Shown here: positions 35,476 to 44,977 of the stretch, piece by piece | How the letters are laid out: every line of letters begins with the position of its first letter | Position numbering within the stretch: position 1 is the first letter of the stretch | Source of the DNA: CAVYXK01 sp963708245 | Lineage (GTDB): Bacteria > Pseudomonadota > Alphaproteobacteria > Acetobacterales > Acetobacteraceae | Direction of reading: 5' to 3' | Length of the DNA stretch: 64,000 bases | Assembly (NCBI GenBank): GCA_963708245.1 | Contig: OY970201.1 | Coordinates: 4,030,001-4,094,000, forward strand | Notes under the pieces: model-generated | What the model saw: only the letters and a program-made list of their open reading frames with translations | Database searches by the model: none | What the model was told of the DNA's origin: nothing | Position numbers and translations under genes: made by a program

Positions 35476-38175
35476 ATGCTGGACAAGACCTATTCTCCCG
35501 CCGAGATCGAGCCTCGTCTTTACGAAGGCTGGGAGCGGTCGGGCGCCTTCGCCTGCGACCCGGACTCAAACGCGACGCCATTCGCCATCATGATCCCGCC
35601 CCCCAACGTCACCGGCAGCCTGCACATGGGGCACGCCCTGACCTTCACGGTGCAGGACGTCCTGATCCGTTGGCGGCGCATGCAGGGACGCGACGCGCTG
35701 TGGCAGCCCGGCACGGATCACGCCGGGATCGCCACACAGATGGTGGTCGAGCGGCTGCTTGCGGAAGGCGGCGGCAACCAGGACCGGCGCGCCCTGGGGC
35801 GCGAAGCGTTCATCGAGCGCGTCTGGCGATGGAAGGCGGAGTCGGGCGGAACGATTACCCGCCAGCTTCGCCGGCTCGGCGCGTCGCTGGATTGGGCGCG
35901 CGAGCGGTTCACGATGGATGCCGGGCTCTCGGGCGCGGTGCGCGAAGTGTTCATCACGCTGTACCGCGAGGGGCTGATCTATCGCGACCGGCGCCTGGTG
36001 AACTGGGACCCGAAGCTCAAGACCGCGATCTCCGACCTCGAAGTGGAGAACCACGAGGTCAAGGCCAGCCTGTGGTACCTGCGCTATCCCATCTCCGATC
36101 TGCCGGGGCGCTTCGTCACAGTCGCAACCACGCGGCCGGAAACGATGCTGGGTGACACCGCGGTTGCCGTGCACCCGGACGACCCGCGCTGGCGCGACCT
36201 GATCGGCCGGCACGCGATTCTGCCGCTGGTCGGGCGGCGCATTCCGATCCTGGCCGACGAGCACTCCGATCCCGAGAAGGGCAGCGGCGCCGTGAAAATT
36301 ACGCCGGCGCACGATTTCAACGATTTCGAGGTCGGCCGCAGGCACGCGCTGCCGATGCCCACCGTGCTCGACCAGGAAGCGCGGGTCACGCTGGCCGAGA
36401 TCGAGCCGGCTATCGCTGCGATCGAGGGCGTCGCCGATCCGCTATTCCTGCGCTCGCTCGAAGGGCAGGATCGGCTGGTGGCGCGCAAGGCGATCGTGGC
36501 CGAGTTGGAGCGGCTGGCCCTGGTCGAGCGAACCGAGCCGCACACACATCAGGTGCCGTACGGCGACCGCGGCGGCGTACCGATCGAGCCGTTGCTGACC
36601 ACGCAATGGTTCTGCCGCGCCGACGTGCTCGCCCGCCCGGCGATCGAGGCGGTCGAGCAGGGCCGCACGCAATTCGTCCCGAAGCAGTGGGAGAACACAT
36701 TCTTCGCGTGGATGCGCGACATCCAGCCTTGGTGCATCAGCCGCCAGCTCTGGTGGGGTCATCGCATACCCGCCTGGTATGGCCCGGACGGCAAAGTCTT
36801 CGTCGCCCATACCGACGCTGAGGCAGCAGCCGAAGCACGCGCGGCCTATGGCCGGGACGAGACGCTGGTCCAGGACGAGGACGTGCTCGACACCTGGTTC
36901 AGCTCCGGGCTTTGGCCGTTCTCGACACTCGGCTGGCCAGAACAGACGAAGGAGTTGGCCCGCTACTATCCGGGCGACGTGCTGGTAACCGGGTTCGACA
37001 TCATCTTCTTCTGGGTCGCCCGGATGATGATGCTCGGCATCCATTTCATGAAGGACGTGCCGTTCCGCACGGTGTACATCCATGGCCTGGTGCGCGACGA
37101 GCGTGGCCAGAAGATGTCGAAGTCGAAGGGCAACATCGTCGATCCGCTGGAGCTGATCGACCGTTACGGCGCCGACGCCCTGCGCTTTGCCATCTGTGCG
37201 CTGACCGGCCCGGGGCGCGACGTCAAGCTGGGGGCGGCACGGGTGGAGGGCTATCGTAGCTTCGTCACCAAGTTGTGGAACGCGGCGCGCTTCTGCGAGA
37301 TGAACGGGATCCGCCGCGATCCGGACTTCGTCGCGACGCAGGCGCAACTCCCGCTGACGCGTTGGATCCTCGACGCCGCCAATTCCACGATCGCCGAGGC
37401 GACGACGGCGCTCGAAGCATACCGCTTCGACGAGTATGCCGCTGCCCTCTACCGTTTCACATGGAACACGTTCTGCGACTGGTTCCTTGAATTCGCCAAG
37501 CCTGTGCTGGCCGAGAGCACCTCGCCGGCCGCCCGTGAAGTGCGCGCCACAGCGGCGCATGTGCTCGGCACTCTCCTGCGGCTGTTGCATCCAGTGATCC
37601 CCTTTGTCACCGAGGAGCTGTGGGATCATTTCGGCTACGGCGCTCCTTGCAGCCTGATCCGCGCCGATTGGCCCGTCGCCCGCGCGGTGATCGGCGCCCA
37701 GGCCGCACGCGCGGAGCTCGATTGGGTGGTGCGACTGATCGGCGAGATCCGCGCCGTACGGTCCGAGATGAACGTGCCGCCCCGCTCGCCGGCTCCGGTC
37801 CTCTTGCGCGACGCCGCGCCCGAGAGTCTGGCGCGCGCAGCGCGCTGGATCGAGGAGATCAGGCGCTTGGCGCGCGCATCCGACGTGGCGCCACTAGACG
37901 GCGAGATGCCGAAGGGTTCGGCCCAAATCGTGCTGGACGAGGCGACGGTGGTTATCCCGCTTGCCGGGCTGATCGACCTTGAAGCGGAACGGGCGCGGCT
38001 CGGCCGCGAACGTGCCAAGGCGGCGCAGGAGGGAGCGAAGCTGGAACAGAAGCTCGCCAACGCGGATTTCGTCCGCCGCGCGCCGCCGGAGGTCGTCGAG
38101 GAGAACCGCGAACGTCTCGCCGCAATTCATGCGGAAATGGCCCGCCTCGACGCCGCACTCCGACGGCTGGAATAA
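35476..38175 (+). CDS. valS: Valyl-tRNA synthetase
   Basis: An 899-residue class-I synthetase that charges tRNA-Val. HIGH-type motif GSLHMGHAL at residues 47-55 and KMSKS at 546-550; the editing domain (VATTRPETMLGDTAVAVHPD) lies between them, followed by the anticodon-binding helical domain (FTWNTFCDWFLEFAKP) and a C-terminal coiled-coil arm (ERARLGRERAKAAQEGAKLE). Length matches the family. ATG 35476 fits the usual MLDKTYSPAEIEP opening. Intact. Confidence 0.98.
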   Translation: MLDKTYSPAEIEPRLYEGWERSGAFACDPDSNATPFAIMIPPPNVTGSLHMGHALTFTVQDVLIRWRRMQGRDALWQPGTDHAGIATQMVVERLLAEGGGNQDRRALGREAFIERVWRWKAESGGTITRQLRRLGASLDWARERFTMDAGLSGAVREVFITLYREGLIYRDRRLVNWDPKLKTAISDLEVENHEVKASLWYLRYPISDLPGRFVTVATTRPETMLGDTAVAVHPDDPRWRDLIGRHAILPLVGRRIPILADEHSDPEKGSGAVKITPAHDFNDFEVGRRHALPMPTVLDQEARVTLAEIEPAIAAIEGVADPLFLRSLEGQDRLVARKAIVAELERLALVERTEPHTHQVPYGDRGGVPIEPLLTTQWFCRADVLARPAIEAVEQGRTQFVPKQWENTFFAWMRDIQPWCISRQLWWGHRIPAWYGPDGKVFVAHTDAEAAAEARAAYGRDETLVQDEDVLDTWFSSGLWPFSTLGWPEQTKELARYYPGDVLVTGFDIIFFWVARMMMLGIHFMKDVPFRTVYIHGLVRDERGQKMSKSKGNIVDPLELIDRYGADALRFAICALTGPGRDVKLGAARVEGYRSFVTKLWNAARFCEMNGIRRDPDFVATQAQLPLTRWILDAANSTIAEATTALEAYRFDEYAAALYRFTWNTFCDWFLEFAKPVLAESTSPAAREVRATAAHVLGTLLRLLHPVIPFVTEELWDHFGYGAPCSLIRADWPVARAVIGAQAARAELDWVVRLIGEIRAVRSEMNVPPRSPAPVLLRDAAPESLARAARWIEEIRRLARASDVAPLDGEMPKGSAQIVLDEATVVIPLAGLIDLEAERARLGRERAKAAQEGAKLEQKLANADFVRRAPPEVVEENRERLAAIHAEMARLDAALRRLE

Positions 38176-38452
38176 CCACCCCCACGAAACAGTTCACCGG
38201 GGTCCCCTCAGCACCATGACTGAATGGTGGGAAACGCGTTGTCCGGTTACCGCCAACGTTCGCCTGCTGCTCGCTGTCATGCCCGGAATGAGTTTGTGGC
38301 TTTACCTATGGCCACGAACGTCAACCTCGCATGGTTGGCGCCGTGCGGGGTTTCGACTTTTGGCGGTATGGTGTGAAGCGCTTCACTGCGCTTTGGCCGC
38401 CGCCTCGCCATCTAACCTCCGTCCCGCCCTTGGGACTGAACTGGAGGCGACC

Positions 38453-38746
38453 ATGTTCGCGCTGCTGATTGGTGTGGGTGCGTTGTTCCTGGCGGTGTTC
38501 GTCAGTGCAATCCTCGACCCGCGGTGGTCGCACACCGGGGGCGCCGGCGAACGCACGCGTGCCGACGATGGAAGCGACTACGTGGTCGACGACCTTATGC
38601 TGCGGCAGCGGGCCGCTCGGCGTTGGAGGTGGGGCTCGCTGATCGCCTCGCGCACAAGCTCGCGCCGCGCGTCTATTCGCGGGGCCTCGCCGTTCGCACG
38701 GCAGTTTGCGACGTTACTCGGGGCAAGCTCTGCCCCTCTCTCTTGA
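38453..38746 (+). CDS. Small membrane protein
   Basis: A 97-residue protein with an N-terminal helix (MFALLIGVGALFLAVFVSAI) and a basic, arginine-rich C-terminus. CTGGAGGCGACC precedes the ATG, a good ribosome site. The stop lies inside the strong hairpin at 38731. No family recognised; the arginine-rich tail could be partly spurious. Confidence 0.5.
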   Translation: MFALLIGVGALFLAVFVSAILDPRWSHTGGAGERTRADDGSDYVVDDLMLRQRAARRWRWGSLIASRTSSRRASIRGASPFARQFATLLGASSAPLS

Positions 38747-38758
38747 AAGAGAGGGGCA
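38731..38758 (+). terminator. Perfect 11-bp hairpin
   Basis: TGCCCCTCTCT pairs with AGAGAGGGGCA around CTTGAA. No U-run follows, so it may act with the next hairpin or on the other strand. Confidence 0.45.
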
Positions 38759-38830
38759 GGCCCTACTTGCAGGGACTAGCCTGCAAGAATGATCGCGATG
38801 ATGATGATTTGTAGAACCATCTGTTAGAAC

Positions 38831-38868
38831 GCCGGCCAGGGTCCAATCCTGGCCGGCGCTTCTTGTTA
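38831..38868 (+). terminator. Hairpin with pyrimidine tail
   Basis: GCCGGCCAGG pairs with CCTGGCCGGC around GTCCAAT and is followed by GCTTCTTGTT, a good intrinsic terminator. The remaining DNA up to 39311 shows no gene. Confidence 0.65.
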
Positions 38869-39311
38869 GAGGTGCTTGCATCGCGCCTCGCCACGCGTAC
38901 GCGGCCGACAAGTGGTGGCAGAAAGCGATATCTGGCGAAGGTGTCGCAGACCGGGGCCGCCACGGCACAGCGGCCCCGGGCACCCCACGTTCGGGGCCGT
39001 TTCTGAATCTGGCCGGTAATTACAAACAGCCGACTCCGACCTGACCCGGACACAAATCTGGCAGTTTTGTCCCGTGGAGCCCGCAGAAGCGTAAGGCTGT
39101 CTCACGGCGTAAAGAAGCGTCACCTCTGCGCTGGAGCCGCGATGCGTCGGCGGAAGTCAGTCCGATCCGACCAAGCGTCAAAAATGCTTACACTTCGTAC
39201 GACTTCTTGAAACAGGAGCTACCGGTGAGCGGTGGCCCGACGCAACGTCGAGCGCACGCGACCTCAGGTCGAGACATTGCCTTCCACCCTGCGTCCGTCC
39301 ACATCGCGGTT

Positions 39312-40316
39312 ATGCTCAATCCGCCTCTCCGCATCGGCGTCGCCGGCGCCGGCCATTTCGGGCGCTACCATGCGCTGAAGGTGGCCGCCTCGCCGCGCGC
39401 CGTGCTGGCCGGCGTGCACGACCGGCACGAAGAGCGGGCCCATGCCGTGGGCGCCGAGGCCGGTGCGCCGGCTCTGGACCTGTCGGCGCTGCTCGAGGCC
39501 TGCGACGCCGTGATCATCGCCGTCCCCGCTGCCGCCCACCATCCCATCGCCGCCGCCTCGCTTAATGCCCGCAAGCACGTGCTGGTAGAAAAGCCGATCA
39601 CTGCCACGCTGGCCGAAGCGGATGACCTCGCTGCTCTCGCCGCCGCACAAGGGCTGGTGCTGCAGGTCGGGCACCTGGAGCGCTTCTCGGCCGCACACGG
39701 CGCGGTGGCCGGCCGTCTGGGCCCAGTTCTTTACATCGAGGCGACCCGGATCGCGCCGTTCAAGCCTCGCGGCACCGACGTATCCGTGATCCTGGACCTG
39801 ATGATCCACGATCTGGACTTGGTGTTATCGCTGACCGACAGCCCGATCGAGGCCGTCGAGGCGGTGGGCGCGGCCGTGGCGAGCGCCCACGAGGATATCG
39901 CCAATGCGCGCATCCGCTTCGCCTCCGGCGCCGTGGCGACGATCACGGCGAGCCGCGTGGCAGCGCGCACCGAGCGGCGGATGCGCATTTTCGCCCGGGG
40001 AGGCTACATGGCGGTGGATTTCGCCAACCGGCGGCTGAGCATGATCCGCCGCGGGCAGGGGCAGCCGTTGCCGGGGCTCGAGGGTTTCGGCCTCGAGGAG
40101 GTGTCCTGGCAGGACCACGACGCGCTCGCAGCCGAACACGCAGCTTTTATTGCCGCTGTCCTGGACGGCGCGCCGGTGGTGGTTGACGCGGCCGCAGGGC
40201 GGCGGGCACTCGCGGCGGCGCTGGCGGTGACCGACGCGATGGCAGCCTCGCGGGCGCGGATGGAAGCGTCAGGCCTGATCCAGAAGCTCGAGCACGGCGG
40301 CGGCAGCGGCCTCTGA
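39312..40316 (+). CDS. Gfo/Idh/MocA-family oxidoreductase
   Basis: A 334-residue NAD(P)-dependent sugar dehydrogenase-like protein. The Rossmann motif is IGVAGAGHFGRYHALKVA, followed by the EKP motif (VLVEKPITATLAEADDLA) and the substrate domain (VILDLMIHDLDLVLSL with a conserved HD). ATG 39312 was chosen because the glycine-rich loop follows directly. In related genomes a gene of this type often lies in the lpx cluster beside lpxB; here it converges on lpxB and the two coding ends overlap by 48 bp. Substrate unknown; a UDP-sugar of the envelope is possible. Confidence 0.87.
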   Translation: MLNPPLRIGVAGAGHFGRYHALKVAASPRAVLAGVHDRHEERAHAVGAEAGAPALDLSALLEACDAVIIAVPAAAHHPIAAASLNARKHVLVEKPITATLAEADDLAALAAAQGLVLQVGHLERFSAAHGAVAGRLGPVLYIEATRIAPFKPRGTDVSVILDLMIHDLDLVLSLTDSPIEAVEAVGAAVASAHEDIANARIRFASGAVATITASRVAARTERRMRIFARGGYMAVDFANRRLSMIRRGQGQPLPGLEGFGLEEVSWQDHDALAAEHAAFIAAVLDGAPVVVDAAAGRRALAAALAVTDAMAASRARMEASGLIQKLEHGGGSGL

Positions 40317-41414
40317 GGGCCGGCCAGCCGGCGGGCGGAGCGCCTCCAGCACGGTGTGGAACCCCTCGCGCTGGGCAGCGGCGGCAGCCGGATCGCTCAG
40401 CAGGCGGTGGAGCGCAATCGCAAGCCGGTCCGGCGTGCAGGCCTCTTGCAGCAGCTCAGGCACCAGTTCACGCCCCGACAGCAGGTTCAGCAACGAGGCG
40501 TAGCGCACCTTCACCAGCCGGCGTGCCAACGCCGCCGAAAGCGGGTTGACCCGATACGTCACTAGCATCGGCACCCCGGCCAGCGCGAGCTCCAGCGTCG
40601 AAGTCCCGGACTTGGTCAGCGCCGCTTCCGAGGCAGCGAACGCATCGTGCTTCTCCTGCTGCTCGGTCACCAGCACCGGCTCGGTGGCCCAGTTTCGCGT
40701 GACGGCGCGCACCGCATCCGCGACGGGCCCGGCCAGCGGCACCACCGGCCGCAGGTTCGGCACCGCGGCGGCAAGCCGATCCAGCGCCGCGCCCAGGATC
40801 GGCAGCAGCCGGGCCGTCTCAGTGCGCCGGCTGCCAGGCATCACTGCGATCACGCGAGCCTCGGGCGGGATGCCGTGGCGAGTGCGAAACCGGGCGGCGT
40901 CGCCGCGATCGGCCCCGCTCTCCAACACCGGGTGGCCGACGAACGTCGCCGGCAGGCCGTAGCCGGCGAAGAATGCGGGCTCGAAGGGCAACAGACAGAG
41001 CAGCCGGTTCCACAGGCCGGGATAGTGGCGGACGCGCCCCGGTCGCCAGGCCCAGACCTGCGGGGCGACATAATGGGCGCGGGGAATCCCGGTCGGGGCG
41101 ACCCGTCGGAGCAGACGCAGCGTGAAGCCCGGGCTGTCGATCGTGACCACGGCTGCCGGGCGGAGCGCCCCAATATCAGTCGCGGTTTCCGTTAGGATGC
41201 GGCGAAGCCGGCGAAGCCGCGGCAGCACCTCGAGGAAGCCCATCAACGCCAGTTCATCGAGCGGGAAGCGGCGTTCTAGTCCCTGCATCACCATGCCGGC
41301 GCCACCGATGCCCGCAAAGCGCAGGTCCGGCCGCTGGCGCGCCAGTGCGGCCATCAACCTGGCTCCGATTTCGTCGCCGCTCTGCTCGCCGGCGACCAGG
41401 TAGAGAAGGGTCAT
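40269..41414 (-). CDS. lpxB: Lipid-A-disaccharide synthase
   Basis: A 381-residue GT19 glycosyltransferase joining UDP-2,3-diacylglucosamine and lipid X to form the lipid A disaccharide at the inner membrane. Conserved parts: YLVAGEQSGDEIGARLM, DSPGFTLRLLRRV, YVAPQVWAWRPGR, GHPVLESG and the nucleotide site SGTSTLELALAGVPMLVTYR. Length is normal. It starts within the hisI stop (ATGA overlap), so the two are translated together. Intact. Confidence 0.96.
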   Translation of the reverse strand: MTLLYLVAGEQSGDEIGARLMAALARQRPDLRFAGIGGAGMVMQGLERRFPLDELALMGFLEVLPRLRRLRRILTETATDIGALRPAAVVTIDSPGFTLRLLRRVAPTGIPRAHYVAPQVWAWRPGRVRHYPGLWNRLLCLLPFEPAFFAGYGLPATFVGHPVLESGADRGDAARFRTRHGIPPEARVIAVMPGSRRTETARLLPILGAALDRLAAAVPNLRPVVPLAGPVADAVRAVTRNWATEPVLVTEQQEKHDAFAASEAALTKSGTSTLELALAGVPMLVTYRVNPLSAALARRLVKVRYASLLNLLSGRELVPELLQEACTPDRLAIALHRLLSDPAAAAAQREGFHTVLEALRPPAGRPSEAAAAAVLELLDQA

Positions 41415-41821
41415 CCGGGCGGATAGAGCGCCTCGGGCGGGACCAGCGGACCGGCGATCTCGACCACCACTCCGTCACGCATGGCGCGGAAGAAGCAGCT
41501 TCGCCGCCCGGTATGGCACGCGACCCCGGTCTGATCGACCAGCAGCAGCAGCGTATCGCCGTCGCAATCGATGCGCAGCTCGTGCAGGCGCTGCACTTGG
41601 CCCGAGGTCTCGCCCTTGCGCCACAGCCGGCGGCGGCTGCGGCTGAAATAGCAGACCCGGCCGGTGGCGAGCGTCTCGGCCACCGCCTCGCGATTCATCC
41701 AGGCCAGCATCAACACCTCGCCGGTGTCGTGCTGCTGGGCGATGGCGGGGACCAGGCCATCCGCGTCGAAGGCGATGGCGGCGAGGATGTCGGCGGCGGT
41801 CGGCGCTGGTGCATCAGGCAT
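41411..41821 (-). CDS. hisI: Phosphoribosyl-AMP cyclohydrolase
   Basis: A 136-residue enzyme of histidine synthesis that opens the adenine ring of PR-AMP. Signature parts: VLMLAWMNREAVAETLATGR, CYFSRSRRRLWRKGETSG (metal-binding Cys), IDCDGDTLLLLVDQTG and VACHTGRRSCFF with the two other zinc cysteines. ATG 41821 gives the normal length. It is the first gene of the hisI-lpxB pair, an unusual pairing of amino-acid and lipid A pathways. Confidence 0.95.
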   Translation of the reverse strand: MPDAPAPTAADILAAIAFDADGLVPAIAQQHDTGEVLMLAWMNREAVAETLATGRVCYFSRSRRRLWRKGETSGQVQRLHELRIDCDGDTLLLLVDQTGVACHTGRRSCFFRAMRDGVVVEIAGPLVPPEALYPPG

Positions 41822-42588
41822 GGGCGGTATCCTGGTGATGATGCGGGCCGAAGGCCAGGGCGCGGCGGCGATGCCGGGTGTCGTGTGGCTGGCGCGAGAT
41901 GACTTGGGCAGAGCTGTCGTGGTGGACGGCGCGGCGCCCATGCTCCCAAGGCCGTTCAGCATGGTCGCTCTTGTCGCAAGTCGCCGGCGGCCGTGATGTT
42001 AGTACCGGGGAACGTCCGCACGGGCATGCCCTCATCGTCATGGCTGGCACAAGGCCACGGCTGTCCGATTTAATTCGGGGCATCGCACGAGCGGCCTTCC
42101 ATCGTCATGGCGGGCGAAGGCCGGCCATTCACGACTTTCTCCGATTCCCGAAGAAAACCGTGCTTGCTCAACTCCTCGGCGATGATGACGGAAGCACCCT
42201 GTGGGTGGATTGTTGGCGGTTCAATGTAAGGAATGCGCCGTTTGGGGCGGTAATCAGCGCCAACTCCTGCTCACGCTATCTGACAATGCGGCGCGCTGAT
42301 GCCTGCTCGCCAACATCGGCCCGCGCTCGTACTCGAAGCAGCGTGCTAGTCCTGTTGCAAAGAGCGGCGGGGGACCACCAGGTGTCTACAACAAGACGAT
42401 GCGGTTCCTCGAGGCTTCGGGCCCAAGTTCGTTGACGTTCCGCTCGCGCAGTTGCCGGCGTCCCCTCTTGCCACTGGAAAACGGGGCGACGCCAACATGC
42501 AATCCGCGTCTTCTTGTCGGCGAGCCGGACTTTCGCAGGTCCCGTGGACCGGCCATGACAGCCAAACAACACAACGAAGGACGGTGCC
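41822..42588. other. Gene-free region with a REP-like pair
   Basis: No convincing coding frame over 767 bp. It holds the repeat pair at 42020-42150 and should include the hisI promoter (left) and the enolase-like gene's promoter (right). Confidence 0.45.
42020..42150. repeat. Two REP-like sequences
   Basis: CATCGTCATGGCTGGCACAA (from 42030) and CATCGTCATGGCGGGCGAAG (from 42102) start two related blocks that both continue AAGGCC and a short palindromic stretch. The layout is like short repetitive extragenic elements. Confidence 0.45.
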
Positions 42589-43785
42589 ATGCGCATCACC
42601 AGCATCGAGGACCTGCACTGCAACGCCGGATGGCGCGATTTCTCATTCCTGAAGATCAGCACCGACGAAGGGCTGGTAGGCTGGTCCGAATACATGGAAT
42701 TGTACGGCTCTCAGGGGCTTTCCGAAGTGATCCGGCGACTTGCGCAACGGCTGGTGGGCCAGGACCCGCGTCCGGTGGAGCGGCATACGGCGTTCCTGCA
42801 CGGGGTGACTCGCGCCGCGCCGGGCGGGATCAACCAGCAGGCGATCGCCGCGATCGAGAACGCACTGGTCGATCTGAAGGCGAAGGCGCTCGGTGTGCCG
42901 GTGTACGACCTGCTGGGTGGGCCTATTCGCGATCGTTTGCGGCTTTATTGGTCGCATTGCGGCTCGTACCAAGTGATGTTCGGCGAACAATTCAGGGAAT
43001 GGACGGGACGGGAGCCGATCCGGTCATTGCATGACGTTACGGCGCAGGGCGCTGAAGTGGCGCGACGCGGGTTCCGCGGCCTGAAGACCAACATCATGCG
43101 CTTCGATGGGGGCGCGCCGACTTTGCACATGCCTGGATTTAACGCCCCGTTTGCCCCGGACCTGCCGGTCGATCCCGCCCTGGTGCAGGGACTGGTCGAG
43201 CAGATGGCGGCGTTCCGGCAGGGTGCAGGGTCCGGTGTGGGGCTGCATCTGGACCTCAATTTCAACTTCCGGACCGAAGGCTACATCCGCATCGCTCAAG
43301 CCATGGAGCCGTTCGACCTGGCCTGGCTGGAGGTGGATTCCTACGATCCTGCCGCGCTGGCCACGATCCGGCGCTGCTCGCGCACCCGCATCGCTTCTTG
43401 CGAATCGCTGTTCGGCCGCCGTCAGTACCGGCCATTCTTCGAAAACCAATCGATCGATGTGGCGATCATCGATGTACCGTGGAACGGCATCTTGGAGTCC
43501 ATGAAGATCGCAGCGATGGCGGAGACCTACGAGATCAACGTCGCGCCGCATAATTTCAACGGCCACCTCGGTTCGCTGATGAGCGCGCATTTCTGTGCCG
43601 CGATCGCGAACTTCCGGGTGATGGAGATCGATGTCGATGATGTGCCGTGGAAGGACTCGCTTGTGACGGTGCCGCCGGTGATCAGGGACGGCGAGTTGCT
43701 GGTGCCGACCGGAGCCGGCTGGGGCGCGGAGGTGAACGAGGAAGTCGTGCGCGCCCATCCGCCGTCGCGGAGGGGGTGGTCATAA
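42589..43785 (+). CDS. Enolase-superfamily (mandelate racemase-like) dehydratase/racemase
   Basis: A 398-residue enzyme with the N-terminal capping domain (RITSIEDLHCNAGWRDFSFL) and a barrel. Candidate catalytic residues: Lys in FRGLKTNIMRF, metal ligands Asp in HLDLNFNF, Glu in AWLEVD and Glu in ASCESLFG, and the general base His in VAPHNFNGHLG. These enzymes abstract a proton next to a carboxylate, often dehydrating sugar acids. A convergent RraA-like aldolase and an MFS acid transporter nearby support a sugar-acid role. The ATG follows AACGAAGGACGGTGCC. Intact. Confidence 0.88.
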   Translation: MRITSIEDLHCNAGWRDFSFLKISTDEGLVGWSEYMELYGSQGLSEVIRRLAQRLVGQDPRPVERHTAFLHGVTRAAPGGINQQAIAAIENALVDLKAKALGVPVYDLLGGPIRDRLRLYWSHCGSYQVMFGEQFREWTGREPIRSLHDVTAQGAEVARRGFRGLKTNIMRFDGGAPTLHMPGFNAPFAPDLPVDPALVQGLVEQMAAFRQGAGSGVGLHLDLNFNFRTEGYIRIAQAMEPFDLAWLEVDSYDPAALATIRRCSRTRIASCESLFGRRQYRPFFENQSIDVAIIDVPWNGILESMKIAAMAETYEINVAPHNFNGHLGSLMSAHFCAAIANFRVMEIDVDDVPWKDSLVTVPPVIRDGELLVPTGAGWGAEVNEEVVRAHPPSRRGWS

Positions 43786-43807
43786 GAGTGTTTCCTTCGG
43801 CCCGCGG

Positions 43808-43841
43808 CCCCTCCCCCTGCCCCCTGCCGCAAGGGGAGGGG
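43808..43841. terminator. Hairpin between convergent genes
   Basis: CCCCTCCCC pairs with GGGGAGGGG between the stops of the enolase-like gene (43785) and the RraA-like gene (43844), so it could serve both directions. Confidence 0.5.
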
Positions 43842-43843
43842 AG

Positions 43844-44509
43844 TCAGGATGCGGCGAGCACCTTTGCGCTGGCACCGCTGAGTTCGCCCAGCTTCGCGCC
43901 GGCCGCCACCTTCGCCTGAGTCGCCATACCGCTTTCCTGTCGCGCGATCGCCTGGCGGGCTTCGGCCTCGGCCTCATGCGGGCCGAGGATCAGCACGCCG
44001 CTTTCGTCGCAAAGCACCGCATCGCCCGGCATCACCACGGCACCGCCGATCGCGACCGGATAGTTGAGCCGCCCGCCAAGGTCGTAAAGCCGTGTGGTGA
44101 TCGGCGCCAAGCCGCGGCACCAGATCGGAAAGTCCGACGCTTTGATCTCCTCGAGATCGGTGCACGGTCCATCGACCACTCCCGCCTTCGCCCCGGCAGC
44201 CTTGGCGGCCACAGTCACGCCGCCACCCCAGCACGCGTGGCGATCGTCGCCCAGCCGATCGACCACGAGAATGTCGCCGGGCCGCAGCAGACCCAGCGCG
44301 TGGTGCAGCAATGTCGCGTCCGGCCCCGGCACTGCCAGCGTCACCGCGGTGCCGGCCACACGGCGACCCGGCAGCAGCGCGTGGATCGCACTGTTGCAGA
44401 AGCCCCAGTGCCGCCAGTGGCCGACGGTCGCGGTTTCGGTCTTCTCCAGCAGCGCCACCACCTCGGCGCTGATCTGCGCCGGCATCGCTCCGATCTCGTA
44501 TTTCGCCAT
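43844..44509 (-). CDS. RraA-family protein (HMG/CHA aldolase-like)
   Basis: A 221-residue RraA-fold protein. The key loop VVDRLGDDRHACWGGGVTVA and GVVDGPCTDLEEIKAS match the divalent-metal site seen in 4-hydroxy-4-methyl-2-oxoglutarate aldolases; RVAGTAVTLAVPGPD is the N-terminal marker. It likely cleaves a 2-keto acid to pyruvate or oxaloacetate products, fitting downstream of the enolase-like dehydratase. The RNase E inhibitor role of E. coli RraA is less likely in this context. Confidence 0.85.
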   Translation of the reverse strand: MAKYEIGAMPAQISAEVVALLEKTETATVGHWRHWGFCNSAIHALLPGRRVAGTAVTLAVPGPDATLLHHALGLLRPGDILVVDRLGDDRHACWGGGVTVAAKAAGAKAGVVDGPCTDLEEIKASDFPIWCRGLAPITTRLYDLGGRLNYPVAIGGAVVMPGDAVLCDESGVLILGPHEAEAEARQAIARQESGMATQAKVAAGAKLGELSGASAKVLAAS

Positions 44510-44594
44510 TGCTGTCCATTCCCGTCGCCGGGGTCAAAGTTTGAGCCCGCCCCGGCACCTTGACAATCCAACGGCAGGCCGATGGCACGCAGGC

Positions 44595-44864
44595 TCAGGC
44601 GACGCCAGGATTTGGAGACCGAGCGATCTGAATCAGCCGATACACGTCCATCGGCAGCAGCAGGCTATGCAGGATCAGGATAGGGACCATGCCGGTGAGC
44701 GTTGCGTACAGAATGAACGAGACGTTGCTGGCGATACCGACGCATCGCAGCACTCGCATAGACTTGGCCGAGAAAGTGCAGAGAACCAGGGTGCTGGCAA
44801 GATAGCCGAATGCATCCTTCCATCTCCCGTCGATCCCGAGGTGCAGGATCACCGCGTGATGCAT
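44595..44864 (-). CDS. Three-helix membrane protein
   Basis: An 89-residue protein with LGIDGRWKDAFGYLASTLVL, CTFSAKSMRVLRCVGIASNV and LTGMVPILILHSLLLPMDVY, giving three membrane helices with a pattern shared with YgjV-like proteins and the membrane part of some cyclic-nucleotide-binding proteins. ATG 44864 is preferred over GTG 44879 because GGAGGGGAGC lies right before it. Function unknown. Confidence 0.65.
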   Translation of the reverse strand: MHHAVILHLGIDGRWKDAFGYLASTLVLCTFSAKSMRVLRCVGIASNVSFILYATLTGMVPILILHSLLLPMDVYRLIQIARSPNPGVA

Positions 44865-44977
44865 GCTCCCCTCCCCCACATGGCACTGCCGCGGGTGGTG
44901 CGCGTGACCTTATGACGAGGGCAGAGTGCAGAGCTGTGACGCAGATCACATGCGATGGGATTGGTCCTGATGCTGGC

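Noticed and set aside
35566..36345. Long minus-strand frames opposite valS (and 36442-37629)
   Set aside because: They are antisense shadows of a complete valS; composition mirrors its codons and no family motif appears.
37979..38452. Upstream extension of the small membrane protein at 38453
   Set aside because: The extension overlaps valS in another frame; the ATG at 38453 with GGAGG is the natural start.
39001..39311. Small frames before the Gfo/Idh gene
   Set aside because: The 35-codon upstream extension is arginine- and histidine-rich and not conserved in type; treated as non-coding.
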